From assembly GCA_964019135.1 (NCBI GenBank), contig OZ025265.1, positions 2,480,496 to 2,544,495 on the forward strand: a DNA stretch of 64,000 bases, written 5' to 3'. The notes below the pieces were generated by a model that was not told the DNA's origin, did no database searches, and worked only from the letters and a program-made list of their open reading frames with translations. The DNA comes from Arenicola marina (taxonomy: Eukaryota > Annelida > Polychaeta > Arenicolidae). Position 1 is the first letter of the stretch, and each line of letters begins with the position of its first letter. Shown here piece by piece: positions 52,195-63,937 of the stretch. Position numbers and translations under genes: made by a program.

Positions 52195-52565
52195 GTCAGG
52201 ATGGCCAAGCGGTTAGCTCATGATAATCTGGCAAAGTTTCGGTAACTTTGTGACCGAAACATTGTTTCCGAAGTATCAACATGTTTGAATTTGGGACACA
52301 AAGTTTCCACATGATTAGTATTACATGTACAACCAATGAGAAATCGAGATGTGGTCATGTGATTTGGGAATCATGTGACTTCTCTGCGAGTCTCAGCAAT
52401 GGTGGAATATTGGCGCCAAATTTAATGGGTTAAGGGGTGCGAGTCTCGGATCAGATGTATCCTAAAAAGGTTACCGACATTTTTTAGATGTATCATGGCC
52501 TTAAGGCGCTGCGTTCAGGTCGCAGTCTGGTTCTCCAGGCGTGGATTCCAATCCCACCTCTGACA
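52195..52565 (+). pseudogene. Split tRNA-Leu, HOR 5
   Basis: MITE 52216-52500 uninterrupted. Private changes include CAGCAATGG and CCCACCTCTGACA in the 3' half. Confidence 0.92.
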
Positions 52566-52760
52566 AAGGATATTTTTGGTCACCATGTGTCCAGATTGAG
52601 ACATTGCACTACATGGTTTTCTCTTTGTGGCCGACACATCGGAACTTCAAATGCTTGGTGTTAATCTTTTTAATAAAACAGAGAAAGTAATTATTTGTAA
52701 ATGTACAATATTAAACAAATTCACCAACGAAAATCACCGTCGGGGCAGGACTATCAACAA

Positions 52761-52844
52761 GTCAGGATGGCCGAGCGGTCTAAGGCGCTGCGTTCAGGTC
52801 GCAGTCTGGTTCTCCAGGCGTGGGTTCGAATCCCACTTCTGACA
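52761..52844 (+). tRNA. tRNA-Leu(CAG)
   Basis: Consensus body; terminator-poor trailer. It shares the upstream variant CTATCAACAA with the copy at 55802. Confidence 0.93.
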
Positions 52845-52989
52845 AATTATATTCTTGGTCTCCACGTGTCCAGTTTAAGGCTTTGCACGACAGCGTTTTC
52901 TATATGTGGTCGGCATATTCAAGCGTCATATACTTGGTTGTTGTCTTTTTCCTAAAACAGCGCAAGTAATCCCACTTCTGACAAATTAT

Positions 52990-53536
52990 GGCGAACGCAA
53001 GCGAGCTCTTAAGGTAACATGCATGCATATTCAAATTCCACTTCAAGCATAGGCTTAGGACTTTCATTTCGCGCAACAGCTCCCATGAGACGTTTTCGGA
53101 TTCGGAGTAAATATCAGCTGTACATAAATGTATTCAAGCAAAGAGAGATCGAAGCATATCATATCATGTCTTTATTAATTAAATCAGCTGCCCCACAAAA
53201 TTAACGAATAAATGATTCAATGTTAACAATGGATGTATACTTAAAATTAAAGTTAAAATTTATTATTGATGCGCTAAATGTCTGTTGCCAATCTCCAAGG
53301 ATAGCATATTGAGTAGTTGTGACGTCAAAATGTTATAAACATGACGTCACAATGGGAGTTCCTAAGCAACCGAATGATATGTCACAAGCACGGGCATGGT
53401 AACTTTATCCCGCCAAAGATTGCTTGATGGCAAACCGAAGTGAGTTTAATTTTGAAAAAATTAATCTAGATGTATCCCCTCGAAAAAGCTGAATTAATAA
53501 ATATACGCTCGCATTTTTTGGGTAGCACCTATCCAT
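52990..53536. mobile_element. 548-bp insertion, 547-bp variant
   Basis: Diagnostic variants (GTACATAAATG, TTTATTAATT, GGTAACTTT) are shared with the copy at 56031. Confidence 0.75.
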
Positions 53537-53718
53537 ATTATTTGTGATCTCCACGTGTCTAGTTTAGGGCTTTGCACGACAGCGTTTTCTATTTGTGGCC
53601 GACATATTCAAGCGTCATATAGTCTTTTTCGTAAAACAGAAAAAGTAATCATTTGTAAATGTACAATATTAAACAAATTCACCAACGAAAATCACCGTCG
53701 GGGCAAGACTATCCACAA

Positions 53719-53802
53719 GTCAGGATGGCCGAGCGGTCTAAGGCGCTGCGTTCAGGTCGCAGTCTGGTTCTCCAGGCGTGGGTTCGAATCCCACTTCTGA
53801 CA
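53719..53802 (+). tRNA. tRNA-Leu(CAG)
   Basis: Consensus body, T5 terminator. Confidence 0.97.
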
Positions 53803-53997
53803 AATTACATTTTTGGTCTCAACGTGTCCATTTTTAGGCTTTGCACGACAGCGTTTTCTATTTGTGGTCGACATGTTCAAGCGTCATACACTTGGTTGTA
53901 GTCTTTATCCTAAAACAGTGCAAGTAATCATTTGTAAATGTACAATATTACACAAATCCACCAATGAAATTCACCGTCTGGGCAGGACTATCCACAA

Positions 53998-54368
53998 GTC
54001 AGGATGGCCAAGCGGTTAGCTCATGATAATCTGGCAAAGTTTCGGTAACTTTGTGACCGAAACATTGTTTCCGAAGTATCAACATGTTTGAATTTGGGAC
54101 ACAAAGTTTCCACATCATTAGTATTACATGTACAACCAATGAGAAATCGAGATGTGGTCATGTGATTTGGGAATCATGTGACTTCTCTGCGAGTCTCAGC
54201 CATGGTGGAATATTGGCGCCAAATTTAAGGGGTTAAGGGGTGCGAGTCTCGGATTAGATGTATCCTAAAAAAGTTACCGAAATTTTTTAGATGTATCATG
54301 GCCTTAAGGCGCTGCGTTCAGGTCGCAGTCTGGTTCTCCAAGCGTGGATTCCAATCCCACTTCTGACA
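53998..54368 (+). pseudogene. Split tRNA-Leu, HOR 6
   Basis: MITE 54019-54303. The variant CTCCAAGCGTGG in the 3' half is shared with HORs 7 and 8. Confidence 0.92.
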
Positions 54369-54563
54369 AAGGATATTTTTGGTCACCATGTGTCCAGATT
54401 GAGACATTGCACTACATGGTTTTCTCTTTGTGGCCGACATATCGGAACTTCAAATGCTTGGTGTTAATCTTTTTCCTAAAACAGAGCAAGTAATCATTTG
54501 TAAATGTACAATATTAAACAAATTCACCAATGAAAATCATCGTCGGGGCAGGGCTATCCACAA

Positions 54564-54647
54564 GTCAGGATGGCCGAGCGGTCTAAGGCGCTGCGTTCAG
54601 GTCGCAGTCTGGTTCTCCAGGCGTGGGTTCAAATCCCACTTCTGACA
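54564..54647 (+). tRNA. tRNA-Leu(CAG), T-loop variant
   Basis: The T-loop is TTCAAAT, an allowed B-box form (GGTTCAAATCC). This unit occupies the place of the extra-C pseudogene but has no insertion. T5 terminator. Confidence 0.94.
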
Positions 54648-54842
54648 AATGATATTTTTGGTCACCATGTGTCCAGTTTGAGACATTGCACTACATGGTT
54701 TTCTCTTTGTGGCCGACACATCGGAACTTCAAATGCTTGGTGTTAATCTTTTTCCTAAAACAGAGAAAGTAATCATTTGTAAATGTACAATATTAAACAA
54801 ATTCACCAATGAAAATCATCGTCGGGGCAGGACTATCCACAA

Positions 54843-54926
54843 GTCAGGATGGCCGAGCGGTCTAAGGCGCTGCGTTCAGGTCGCAGTCTGGTTCGCCAGG
54901 CGTGGGTTCGAATCCCACTTCTGACA
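54843..54926 (+). tRNA. tRNA-Leu(CAG), variable-loop variant
   Basis: Variable-arm loop TTCG closed by CTGG/CCAG, a stable tetraloop. Terminator-poor trailer. Confidence 0.93.
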
Positions 54927-55071
54927 AATTATATTCTTGGTCTCCACGTGTCCAGTTTAAGGCTTTGCACGACAGCGTTTTCTATTTGTGGTCGGCATAT
55001 TCAAGCGTCATATACTTGGTTGTTGTCTTTTTCCTAAAACAGCGCAAGTAATCCCACTTCTGACAAATTAT

Positions 55072-55619
55072 GGCGAACGCAAGCGAGCTCTTAAGGTAAC
55101 ATGCATGCATATTCAAATTCCACTTCAAGCATAGGCTTAGGACTTTCATTTCGCGCAACAGCTCCCATGAGACGTTTTCGGATTCGGAGTAAATATCAGC
55201 TGTACCTAAATGTATTCAAGCAAAGAGAGATCGAAGCATATCATATCATGTCTTTAATAATTAAATCAGCTGCCCCACAAAATTAACGAATAAATGATTC
55301 AATGTTAACAATGGATGTATACTTAAAATTAAAGTTAAAATTTATAATTGATGCGCTAAATGTCTGTTGCCAATCTCCAAGGATAGCATATTGAGTAGTT
55401 GTGACGTCAAAATGTTATAAACGTGACGTCACAATGGGAGTTCCTAAGCAACCGAATGATATGTCACAAGCACGGGCATGGTATACTTTATCCCGCCAAA
55501 GATTGCTTGATGGCAAACCGAAGTGAGTTTAATTTTGAAAAAATTAATCTAGATGTATCCCCTCGAAAAATCTGAATTAATAAATATACGCTCGCATTTT
55601 TTAGGTAGCACCTATCCAT
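55072..55619. mobile_element. 548-bp insertion, HOR 6 first copy
   Basis: Full length; the variant AAACGTGACGTCAC is shared with the copy at 58113. Confidence 0.75.
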
Positions 55620-55801
55620 ATTATTTGTGATCTCCACGTGTCTAGTTTAGGGCTTTGCACGACAGCGTTTTCTATTTGTGGCCGACATATTCAAGCGTCA
55701 TATAGTCTTTTTCGTAAAACAGAGAAAGTAATTATTTGTAAATGTACAATATTAAACAAATTCACCAACGAAAATCACCGTCGGGGCAGGACTATCAACA
55801 A

Positions 55802-55885
55802 GTCAGGATGGCCGAGCGGTCTAAGGCGCTGCGTTCAGGTCGCAGTCTGGTTCTCCAGGCGTGGGTTCGAATCCCACTTCTGACA
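55802..55885 (+). tRNA. tRNA-Leu(CAG)
   Basis: Consensus body; terminator-poor trailer. It sits between two 548-bp modules, probably at an unequal-crossover point. Confidence 0.93.
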
Positions 55886-56030
55886 AATTATATTCTTGGT
55901 CTCCACGTGTCCAGTTTAAGGCTTTGCACGACAGCGTTTTCTATATGTGGTCGGCATATTCAAGCGTCATATACTTGGTTGTTGTCTTTTTCCTAAAACA
56001 GCGCAAGTAATCCCACTTCTGACAAATTAT

Positions 56031-56577
56031 GGCGAACGCAAGCGAGCTCTTAAGGTAACATGCATGCATATTCAAATTCCACTTCAAGCATAGGCTTAGG
56101 ACTTTCATTTCGCGCAACAGCTCCCATGAGACGTTTTCGGATTCGGAGTAAATATCTGCTGTACATAAATGTATTCAAGCAAAGAGAGATCGAAGCATAT
56201 CATATCATGTCTTTATTAATTAAATCAGCTGCCCCACAAAATTAACGAATAAATGATTCAATGTTAACAATGGATGTATACTTAAAATTAAAGTTAAAAT
56301 TTATTATTGATGCGCTAAATGTCTGTTGCCAATCTCCAAGGATAGCATATTGAGTAGTTGTGACGTCAAAATGTTATAAACATGACGTCACAATGGGAGT
56401 TCCTAAGCAACCGAATGATATGTCACAAGCACGGGCATGGTAACTTTATCCCGCCAAAGATTGCTTGATGGCAAACCGAAGTGAGTTTAATTTTGAAAAA
56501 ATTAATCTAGATGTATCCCCTCGAAAAAGCTGAATTAATAAATATACGCTCGCATTTTTTGGGTAGCACCTATCCAT
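56031..56577. mobile_element. 548-bp insertion, HOR 6 second copy (547 bp)
   Basis: Near-duplicate of 52990-53536. It adds one private change (AATATCTGCTG). Confidence 0.75.
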
Positions 56578-56759
56578 ATTATTTGTGATCTCCACGTGTC
56601 TAGTTTAGGGCTTTGCACGACAGCGTTTTCTATTTGTGGCCGACATATTCAAGCGTCATATAGTCTTTTTCGTAAAACAGAAAAAGTAATCATTTGTAAA
56701 TGTACAATATTAAACAAATTCACCAACGAAAATCACCGTCGGGGCAAGACTATCCACAA

Positions 56760-56843
56760 GTCAGGATGGCCGAGCGGTCTAAGGCGCTGCGTTCAGGTCG
56801 CAGTCTGGTTCTCCAGGCGTGGGTTCGAATCCCACTTCTGACA
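56760..56843 (+). tRNA. tRNA-Leu(CAG)
   Basis: Consensus body, T5 terminator. Confidence 0.97.
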
Positions 56844-57038
56844 AATTACATTTTTGGTCTCAACGTGTCCATTTTTAGGCTTTGCACGACAGCGTTTTCT
56901 ATTTGTGGTCGACATGTTCAAGCGTCATACACTTGGTTGTAGTCTTTATCCTAAAACAGTGCAAGTAATCATTTGTAAATGTACAATATTACACAAATCC
57001 ACCAATGAAATTCACCGTCTGGGCAGGACTATCCACAA

Positions 57039-57409
57039 GTCAGGATGGCCAAGCGGTTAGCTCATGATAATCTGGCAAAGTTTCGGTAACTTTGTGACCG
57101 AAACATTGTTTCCGAAGTATCAACATGTTTGAATTTGGGACACAAAGTTTCCACATCATTAGTATTACATGTACAACCAATGAGAAATCGAGATGTGGTC
57201 ATGTGATTTGGGAATCATGTGACTTCTCTGCGAGTCTCAGCCATGGTGGAATATTGGCGCCAAATTTAAGGGGTTAAGGGGTGCGAGTCTCGGATTAGAT
57301 GTATCCTAAAAAAGTTACCGAAATTTTTTAGATGTATCATGGCCTTAAGGCGCTGCGTTCAGGTCGCAGTCTGGTTCTCCAAGCGTGGATTCCAATCCCA
57401 CTTCTGACA
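57039..57409 (+). pseudogene. Split tRNA-Leu, HOR 7
   Basis: MITE 57060-57344. Part of the 3,041-bp duplicate of HOR 6. Confidence 0.92.
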
Positions 57410-57604
57410 AAGGATATTTTTGGTCACCATGTGTCCAGATTGAGACATTGCACTACATGGTTTTCTCTTTGTGGCCGACATATCGGAACTTCAAATGCTT
57501 GGTGTTAATCTTTTTCCTAAAACAGAGCAAGTAATCATTTGTAAATGTACAATATTAAACAAATTCACCAATGAAAATCATCGTCGGGGCAGGGCTATCC
57601 ACAA

Positions 57605-57688
57605 GTCAGGATGGCCGAGCGGTCTAAGGCGCTGCGTTCAGGTCGCAGTCTGGTTCTCCAGGCGTGGGTTCAAATCCCACTTCTGACA
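57605..57688 (+). tRNA. tRNA-Leu(CAG), T-loop variant
   Basis: TTCAAAT T-loop, as in the copy 3,041 bp to its left. T5 terminator. Confidence 0.94.
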
Positions 57689-57883
57689 AATGATATTTTT
57701 GGTCACCATGTGTCCAGTTTGAGACATTGCACTACATGGTTTTCTCTTTGTGGCCGACACATCGGAACTTCAAATGCTTGGTGTTAATCTTTTTCCTAAA
57801 ACAGAGAAAGTAATCATTTGTAAATGTACAATATTAAACAAATTCACCAATGAAAATCATCGTCGGGGCAGGACTATCCACAA

Positions 57884-57967
57884 GTCAGGATGGCCGAGCG
57901 GTCTAAGGCGCTGCGTTCAGGTCGCAGTCTGGTTCGCCAGGCGTGGGTTCGAATCCCACTTCTGACA
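57884..57967 (+). tRNA. tRNA-Leu(CAG), variable-loop variant
   Basis: TTCG variable loop; terminator-poor trailer. Confidence 0.93.
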
Positions 57968-58112
57968 AATTATATTCTTGGTCTCCACGTGTCCAGTTTA
58001 AGGCTTTGCACGACAGCGTTTTCTATTTGTGGTCGGCATATTCAAGCGTCATATACTTGGTTGTTGTCTTTTTCCTAAAACAGCGCAAGTAATCCCACTT
58101 CTGACAAATTAT

Positions 58113-58660
58113 GGCGAACGCAAGCGAGCTCTTAAGGTAACATGCATGCATATTCAAATTCCACTTCAAGCATAGGCTTAGGACTTTCATTTCGCGCAAC
58201 AGCTCCCATGAGACGTTTTCGGATTCGGAGTAAATATCAGCTGTACCTAAATGTATTCAAGCAAAGAGAGATCGAAGCATATCATATCATGTCTTTAATA
58301 ATTAAATCAGCTGCCCCACAAAATTAACGAATAAATGATTCAATGTTAACAATGGATGTATACTTAAAATTAAAGTTAAAATTTATAATTGATGCGCTAA
58401 ATGTCTGTTGCCAATCTCCAAGGATAGCATATTGAGTAGTTGTGACGTCAAAATGTTATAAACGTGACGTCACAATGGGAGTTCCTAAGCAACCGAATGA
58501 TATGTCACAAGCACGGGCATGGTATACTTTATCCCGCCAAAGATTGCTTGATGGCAAACCGAAGTGAGTTTAATTTTGAAAAAATTAATCTAGATGTATC
58601 CCCTCGAAAAATCTGAATTAATAAATATACGCTCGCATTTTTTAGGTAGCACCTATCCAT
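58113..58660. mobile_element. 548-bp insertion, HOR 7 copy
   Basis: Full length with the AAACGTGACGTCAC variant. Confidence 0.75.
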
Positions 58661-58842
58661 ATTATTTGTGATCTCCACGTGTCTAGTTTAGGGCTTTGCA
58701 CGACAGCGTTTTCTATTTGTGGCCGACATATTCAAGCGTCATATAGTCTTTTTCGTAAAACAGAGAAAGTAATCATTTGTAAATGTACAATATTAAACAA
58801 ATTCACCAACGAAAATCACCGTCGGGGCAGGACTATCCACAA

Positions 58843-58926
58843 GTCAGGATGGCCGAGCGGTCTAGGGCGCTGCGTTCAGGTCGCAGTCTGGTTGTCCAGG
58901 CGTGGGTTCGAATCCCACTTCTGACA
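58843..58926 (+). tRNA. tRNA-Leu(CAG), variant
   Basis: A to G in the D-loop (TCTAGGGCG) and C to G in the variable loop (TTGT). Stems intact, T4 terminator. Confidence 0.9.
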
Positions 58927-59121
58927 AATTATAATTTTGGTCTCAACGTGTCCATTTTTAGGCTTTGCACGACAGCGGTTTCTATTTGTGGTCGACATAT
59001 TCAAGCGTCATACACTTGGTTGTAGTCTTTTTCCTAAAACAGTGCAAGTAATCATTTGTAAATGTACAATATTACACAAATCCACCAATGAAAATCACCG
59101 TCTGGGCAGGACTATCCACAA

Positions 59122-59492
59122 GTCAGGATGGCCAAGCGGTTAGCTCATGATAATCTGGCAAAGTTTCGGTAACTTTGTGACCGAAACATTGTTTCCGAAG
59201 TATCAACATGTTTGAGTTTGGGACACAAAGTTTCCACATCATTAGTATTACATGTACAACCAATGAGAAATCGAGATGTGGTCATGTGATTTGGGAATCA
59301 TGTGACTCCTCTGCGAGTCTCAGCCATGGTGGAATATTGGCGCCAAATTTAAGGGGTTAAGGGGTGCGAGTCTCGGATCAGATGTATCCTAAGAAAGTTA
59401 CCGACATTTTTTAGATGTATCATGGCCTTAAGGCGCTGCGTTCAGGTCGCAGTCTGGTTCTCCAAGCGTGGATTCCAATCCCACTTCTGACA
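59122..59492 (+). pseudogene. Split tRNA-Leu, HOR 8
   Basis: MITE 59143-59427, with private changes TTTGAGTTTG and GTGACTCCTC. Confidence 0.92.
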
Positions 59493-59687
59493 AAGGATAT
59501 TTTTGGTCACCATGTGTCCAGATTGAGACATTGCACTACATGGTTTTCTCTTTGTGGCCGACATATCGGAACTTCAAATGCTTGGTGTTAATCTTTTTCC
59601 TAAAACAGAGCAAGTAATCATTTGTAAATGTACAATATTAAACAAATTCACCAATGAAAATCATCGTCGGGGCAGGACTATCCACAA

Positions 59688-59771
59688 GTCAGGATGGCCG
59701 AGCGGTCTAAGGCGCTGCGTTCAGGTCGCAGTCTGGTTCTCCAGGCGTGGGTTCGAATACCACTTCTGACA
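59688..59771 (+). tRNA. tRNA-Leu(CAG), T-stem variant
   Basis: C to A in the 3' strand of the T-stem (GAATACCAC) breaks one pair and alters the B box edge. Terminator-poor trailer. Possibly inactive. Confidence 0.82.
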
Positions 59772-59916
59772 AATTATATTCTTGGTCTCCACGTGTCCAG
59801 TTTAAGGCTTTGCACGACAGCGTTTTCTATTTGTGGTCGGCATATTCAAGCGTCATATACTTGGTTGTTGTCTTTTTCCTAAAACAGCGCAAGTAATCCC
59901 ACTTCTGACAAATTAT

Positions 59917-60464
59917 GGCGAACGCAAGCGAGCTCTTAAGGTAACATGCATGCATATTCAAATTCCACTTCAAGCATAGGCTTAGGACTTTCATTTCGCG
60001 CAACAGCTCCCATGAGACGTTTTCGGATTCGGAGTAAATATCAGCTGTACCTAAATGTATTCAAGCAAAGAGAGATCGAAGCATATCATATCATGTCTTT
60101 AATAATTAAATCAGCTGCCCCACAAAATTAACGAATAAATGATTCAATGTTAACAATGGATGTATACTTAAAATTAAAGTTAAAATTTATAATTGATGCG
60201 CTAAATGTCTGTTGCCAATCTCCAAGGATAGCATATTGAGTAGTTGTGACGTCAAAATGTTATAAACATGACGTCACAATGGGAGTTCCTAAGCAACCGA
60301 ATAATATGTCACAAGCACGGGCATGGTATACTTTATCCCGCCAAAGATTGCTTGATGGCAAACCGAAGTGAGTTTAATTTTGAAAAAATTAATCTAGATG
60401 TATCCCCTCGAAAAATCTGAATTAATAAATATACGCTCGCATTTTTTAGGTAGCACCTATCCAT
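59917..60464. mobile_element. 548-bp insertion, HOR 8 copy
   Basis: Full length; private CGAATAATATG. Confidence 0.75.
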
Positions 60465-60646
60465 ATTATTTGTGATCTCCACGTGTCTAGTTTAGGGCTT
60501 TGCACGACAGCGTTTTCTATTTGTGGCCGACATATTCAAGCGTCATATAGTCTTTTTCGTAAAACAGAGAAAGTAATCATTTGTAAATGTACAATATTAA
60601 ACAAATTCACCAACGAAAATCACCGTCGGGGCAGGACTATCCACAA

Positions 60647-60730
60647 GTCAGGATGGCCGAGCGGTCTAAGGCGCTGCGTTCAGGTCGCAGTCTGGTTCTC
60701 CAGGCGTGGGTTCGAATCCCACTTCTGACA
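60647..60730 (+). tRNA. tRNA-Leu(CAG)
   Basis: Consensus body, T4 terminator. Confidence 0.96.
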
Positions 60731-60925
60731 AATTATAATTTTGGTCTCAACGTGTCCATTTTTAGGCTTTGCACGACAGCGGTTTCTATTTGTGGTCGAC
60801 ATATTCAAGCGTCATACACTTGGTTGTAGTCTTTTTCCTAAAACAGTGCAAGTAATCATTTGTAAATGTACAATATTACACAAATCCACCAATGAAAATC
60901 ACCGTCTGGGCAGGACTATCCACAA

Positions 60926-61296
60926 GTCAGGATGGCCAAGCGGTTAGCTCATGATAATCTGGCAAAGTTTCGGTAACTTTGTGACCGAAACATTGTTTCC
61001 GAAGTATCAACATGTTTGAATTTGGGACACAAAGTTTCCACATGATTAGTATTACATGTACAACCAATGAGAAATCGAGATGTGGTCATGTGATTTGGGA
61101 ATCATGTGACTTCTCTGCGAGTCTCAGCCATGGTGGAATATTGGCGCCAAATTTAATGGGTTAAGGGGTGCGAGTCTCGGATCAGATGTATCCTAAAAAA
61201 GTTACCGACATTTTTTAGATGTATCATGGCCTTAAGGCGCTGCGTTCAGGTCGCAGTCTGGTTCTCCAGGCGTGGATTCCAATCCCACTTCTGACA
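60926..61296 (+). pseudogene. Split tRNA-Leu, HOR 9
   Basis: MITE 60947-61231. The variant CACATGATTAG is shared with HOR 5. Confidence 0.92.
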
Positions 61297-61491
61297 AAGG
61301 ATATGTTTGGTCACCATGTGTCCAGATTGAGACATTGCACTACATGGTTTTCTCTTTGTGGCCGACATATCGGAACTTCAAATGCTTGGTGTTAATCTTT
61401 TTCCTAAAACAGAGCAAGTAATCATTTGTAAATGTACAATATTAAACAAATTCACCAATGAAAATCATCGTCGGGGCAGGACTATCCACGA

Positions 61492-61575
61492 GTCAGGATG
61501 GCCGAGCGGTCTAAGGCGCTGCGTTCAGGTCGCAGTCTGGTTCTCCAGGCGTGGGTTCGAATCCCACTTCTGACA
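61492..61575 (+). tRNA. tRNA-Leu(CAG)
   Basis: Consensus body; terminator-poor trailer. The upstream flank CCACGA is otherwise typical of the extra-C units, suggesting a recombinant unit. Confidence 0.93.
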
Positions 61576-61720
61576 AATTATATTCTTGGTCTCCACGTGT
61601 CCAGTTTAAGGCTTTGCACGACAGCGTTTTCTATTTGTGGTCGGCATATTCAAGCGTCATATACTTGGTTGTTGTCTTTTTCCTAAAACAGCGCAAGTAA
61701 TCCCACTTCTGACAAATTAT

Positions 61721-62268
61721 GGCGAACGCAAGCGAGCTCTTAAGGTAACATGCATGCATATTCAAATTCCACTTCAAGCATAGGCTTAGGACTTTCATTT
61801 CGCGCAACAGCTCCCATGAGACGTTTTCGGATTCGGAGTAAATATCAGCTGTACCTAAATGTATTCAAGCAAAGAGAGATCGAAGCATATCATATCATGT
61901 CTTTAATAATTAAATCAGCTGCCCCACAAAATTAACGAATAATTGATTCAATGTTAACAATGGATGTATACTTAAAATTAAAGTTAAAATTTATAATTGA
62001 TGCGCTAAATGTCTGTTGCCAATCTCCAAGGATAGCATATTGAGTAGTTGTGACGTCAAAATGTTATAAACATGACGTCACAATGGGAGTTCCTAAGCAA
62101 CCGAATGATATGTCACAAGCACGGGCATGGTATACTTTATCCCGCCAAAGATTGCTTGATGGCAAACCGAAGTGAGTTTAATTTTGAAAAAATTAATCTA
62201 GATGTATCCCCTCGAAAAATCTGAATTAATAAATATACGCTCGCATTTTTTAGGTAGCACCTATCCAT
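61721..62268. mobile_element. 548-bp insertion, HOR 9 copy
   Basis: Full length; CRE pair intact; private ATAATTGATTC. Confidence 0.75.
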
Positions 62269-62450
62269 ATTATTTGTGATCTCCACGTGTCTAGTTTAGG
62301 GCTTTGCACGACAGCGTTTTCTATTTGTGGCCGACATATTCAAGCGTCATATAGTCTTTTTCGTAAAACAGAGAAAGTAATCATTTGTAAATGTACAATA
62401 TTAAACAAATTCACCAACGAAAATCACCGTCGGGGCAGGACTATCCACAA

Positions 62451-62534
62451 GTCAGGATGGCCGAGCGGTCTAAGGCGCTGCGTTCAGGTCGCAGTCTGGT
62501 TCTCCAGGCGTGGGTTCGAATCCCACTTCTGACA
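62451..62534 (+). tRNA. tRNA-Leu(CAG)
   Basis: Consensus body, T4 terminator. Confidence 0.96.
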
Positions 62535-62679
62535 AATTATAATTTTGGTCTCAACGTGTCCATTTTTAGGCTTTGCACGACAGCGGTTTCTATTTGTGGT
62601 CGACATATTCAAGCGTCATATACTTGGTTGTTGTCTTTTTCCTAAAACAGCGCAAGTAATCCCACTTCTGACAAATTAT

Positions 62680-62940
62680 GGCGAACGCAAGCGAGCTCTT
62701 AAGGTAACATGCATGCATATTCAAATTCCACTTCAAGCATAGGCTTAGGACTTTCATTTCGCGCAACAGCTCCCATGAGACGTTTTCGGATTCGGAGTAA
62801 ATATCAGCTGTACATAAATGTATTCAAGCAAAGAGAGATCGAATCATATCATATCATGTCTTTTATAATTAAATCAGCTGCCCCACAAAATTAACGAATA
62901 AATGATTCAATGTTAACAATGGATGTATATATAAAATTAA
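62680..62940. mobile_element. 548-bp insertion, truncated copy
   Basis: Only the first 261 bp or so. It is fused at AAAATTAA to diverged spacer (GTCATACACTTGG), which leads into the next split tRNA. Confidence 0.75.
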
Positions 62941-63057
62941 ATTGTCATACACTTGGTTGTAGTCTTTTCCTAAAATAGTACAACTAATCATTTGTAAATT
63001 TGCAATATTACGCAAATCCACCAATGAAAATCACCGTCTGGGCAGGACTATCCACAA

Positions 63058-63428
63058 GTCAGGATGGCCAAGCGGTTAGCTCATGATAATCTGGCAAAGT
63101 TTCGGTAACTTTGTGACCGAAACATTGTTTCCGAAGTATCAACATGTTTGAATTTGGGACACAAAGTTTCCACATCATTAGTATTACATGTACAACCAAT
63201 GAGAAATCGAGATGTGGTCATGTGATTTGGGAATCATGTGACTTCTCTGCGAGTCTCAGCCATGGTGGAATATTGGCGCCAAATTTAAGGGATTAAGGGT
63301 TGCGAGTCTCGGATTAGATGTATCCTAAAAAAGTTACCGACATTTTTTAGATGTATCATGGCCTTAAGGCGCTGCGTTCAGGTCGCAGTCTGGTTCTCCA
63401 GGCGTGGATTCCAATCCCACTTCTGACA
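63058..63428 (+). pseudogene. Split tRNA-Leu, HOR 10
   Basis: MITE 63079-63363. The preceding spacer is more diverged than elsewhere (AAATAGTACAACTAATC). Confidence 0.92.
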
Positions 63429-63623
63429 AAGGATATTTTTGGTCACCATGTGTCCAGATTGAGACATTGCACTACATGGTTTTCTCTTTGTGGCCGACAT
63501 ATCGGAACTTCAAATGCTTGGTGTTAATCTTTTTCCTAAAACAGAGCAAGTAATCATTTGTAAATGTACAATATTAAACAAATTCACCAATGAAAATCAC
63601 CGTCGGGGCAGGACTATCCACAA

Positions 63624-63707
63624 GTCAGGATGGCCGAGCGGTCTAAAGCGCTGCGTTCAGGTCGCAGTTTGGTTCTCCAGGCGTGGGTTCGAATCCCACT
63701 TCTGTCA
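63624..63707 (+). pseudogene. tRNA-Leu(CAG), degenerate
   Basis: Changes in the D-loop (TCTAAAGCG), anticodon-arm/variable junction (GCAGTTTGG) and acceptor 3' strand (TTCTGTCA) break pairing. Terminator-poor trailer. Probably not functional. Confidence 0.75.
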
Positions 63708-63852
63708 AATTATATTCTTGGTCTCCACGTGTCCAGTTTAAGGCTTTGCACGACAGCGTTTTCTATTTGTGGTCGGCATATTCAAGCGTCATATACTTGG
63801 TTGTTGTCTTTTTCCTAAAACAGCGCAAGTAATCCCACTTCTGACAAATTAT

Positions 63853-63937
63853 GGCGAACGCAAGCGAGCTCTTAAGGTAACATGCATGCATATTCAAATT
63901 CCACTTCAAGCATAGGCTTAGGACTTTCATTTCGCAC
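63853..63937. mobile_element. 548-bp insertion, truncated copy at array edge
   Basis: About 85 bp, ending at TTTCATTTCGC, then fused to spacer (ACGACAGCGTTTTC) that runs to the window end. A second truncation, different from the one at 62940. Confidence 0.75.

Noticed and set aside
29277..63707. tRNA-Leu copies as a dispersed SINE family
   Set aside because: They are head to tail at fixed spacing with homologous spacers, and lack SINE tails and individual target duplications.
28790..63818. Dozens of recurrent 60-105 codon frames (MADISELQML..., MAERSKALRSG...)
   Set aside because: They span spacer and tRNA-Leu bodies and recur only because the unit recurs; the tRNA explains the conservation.
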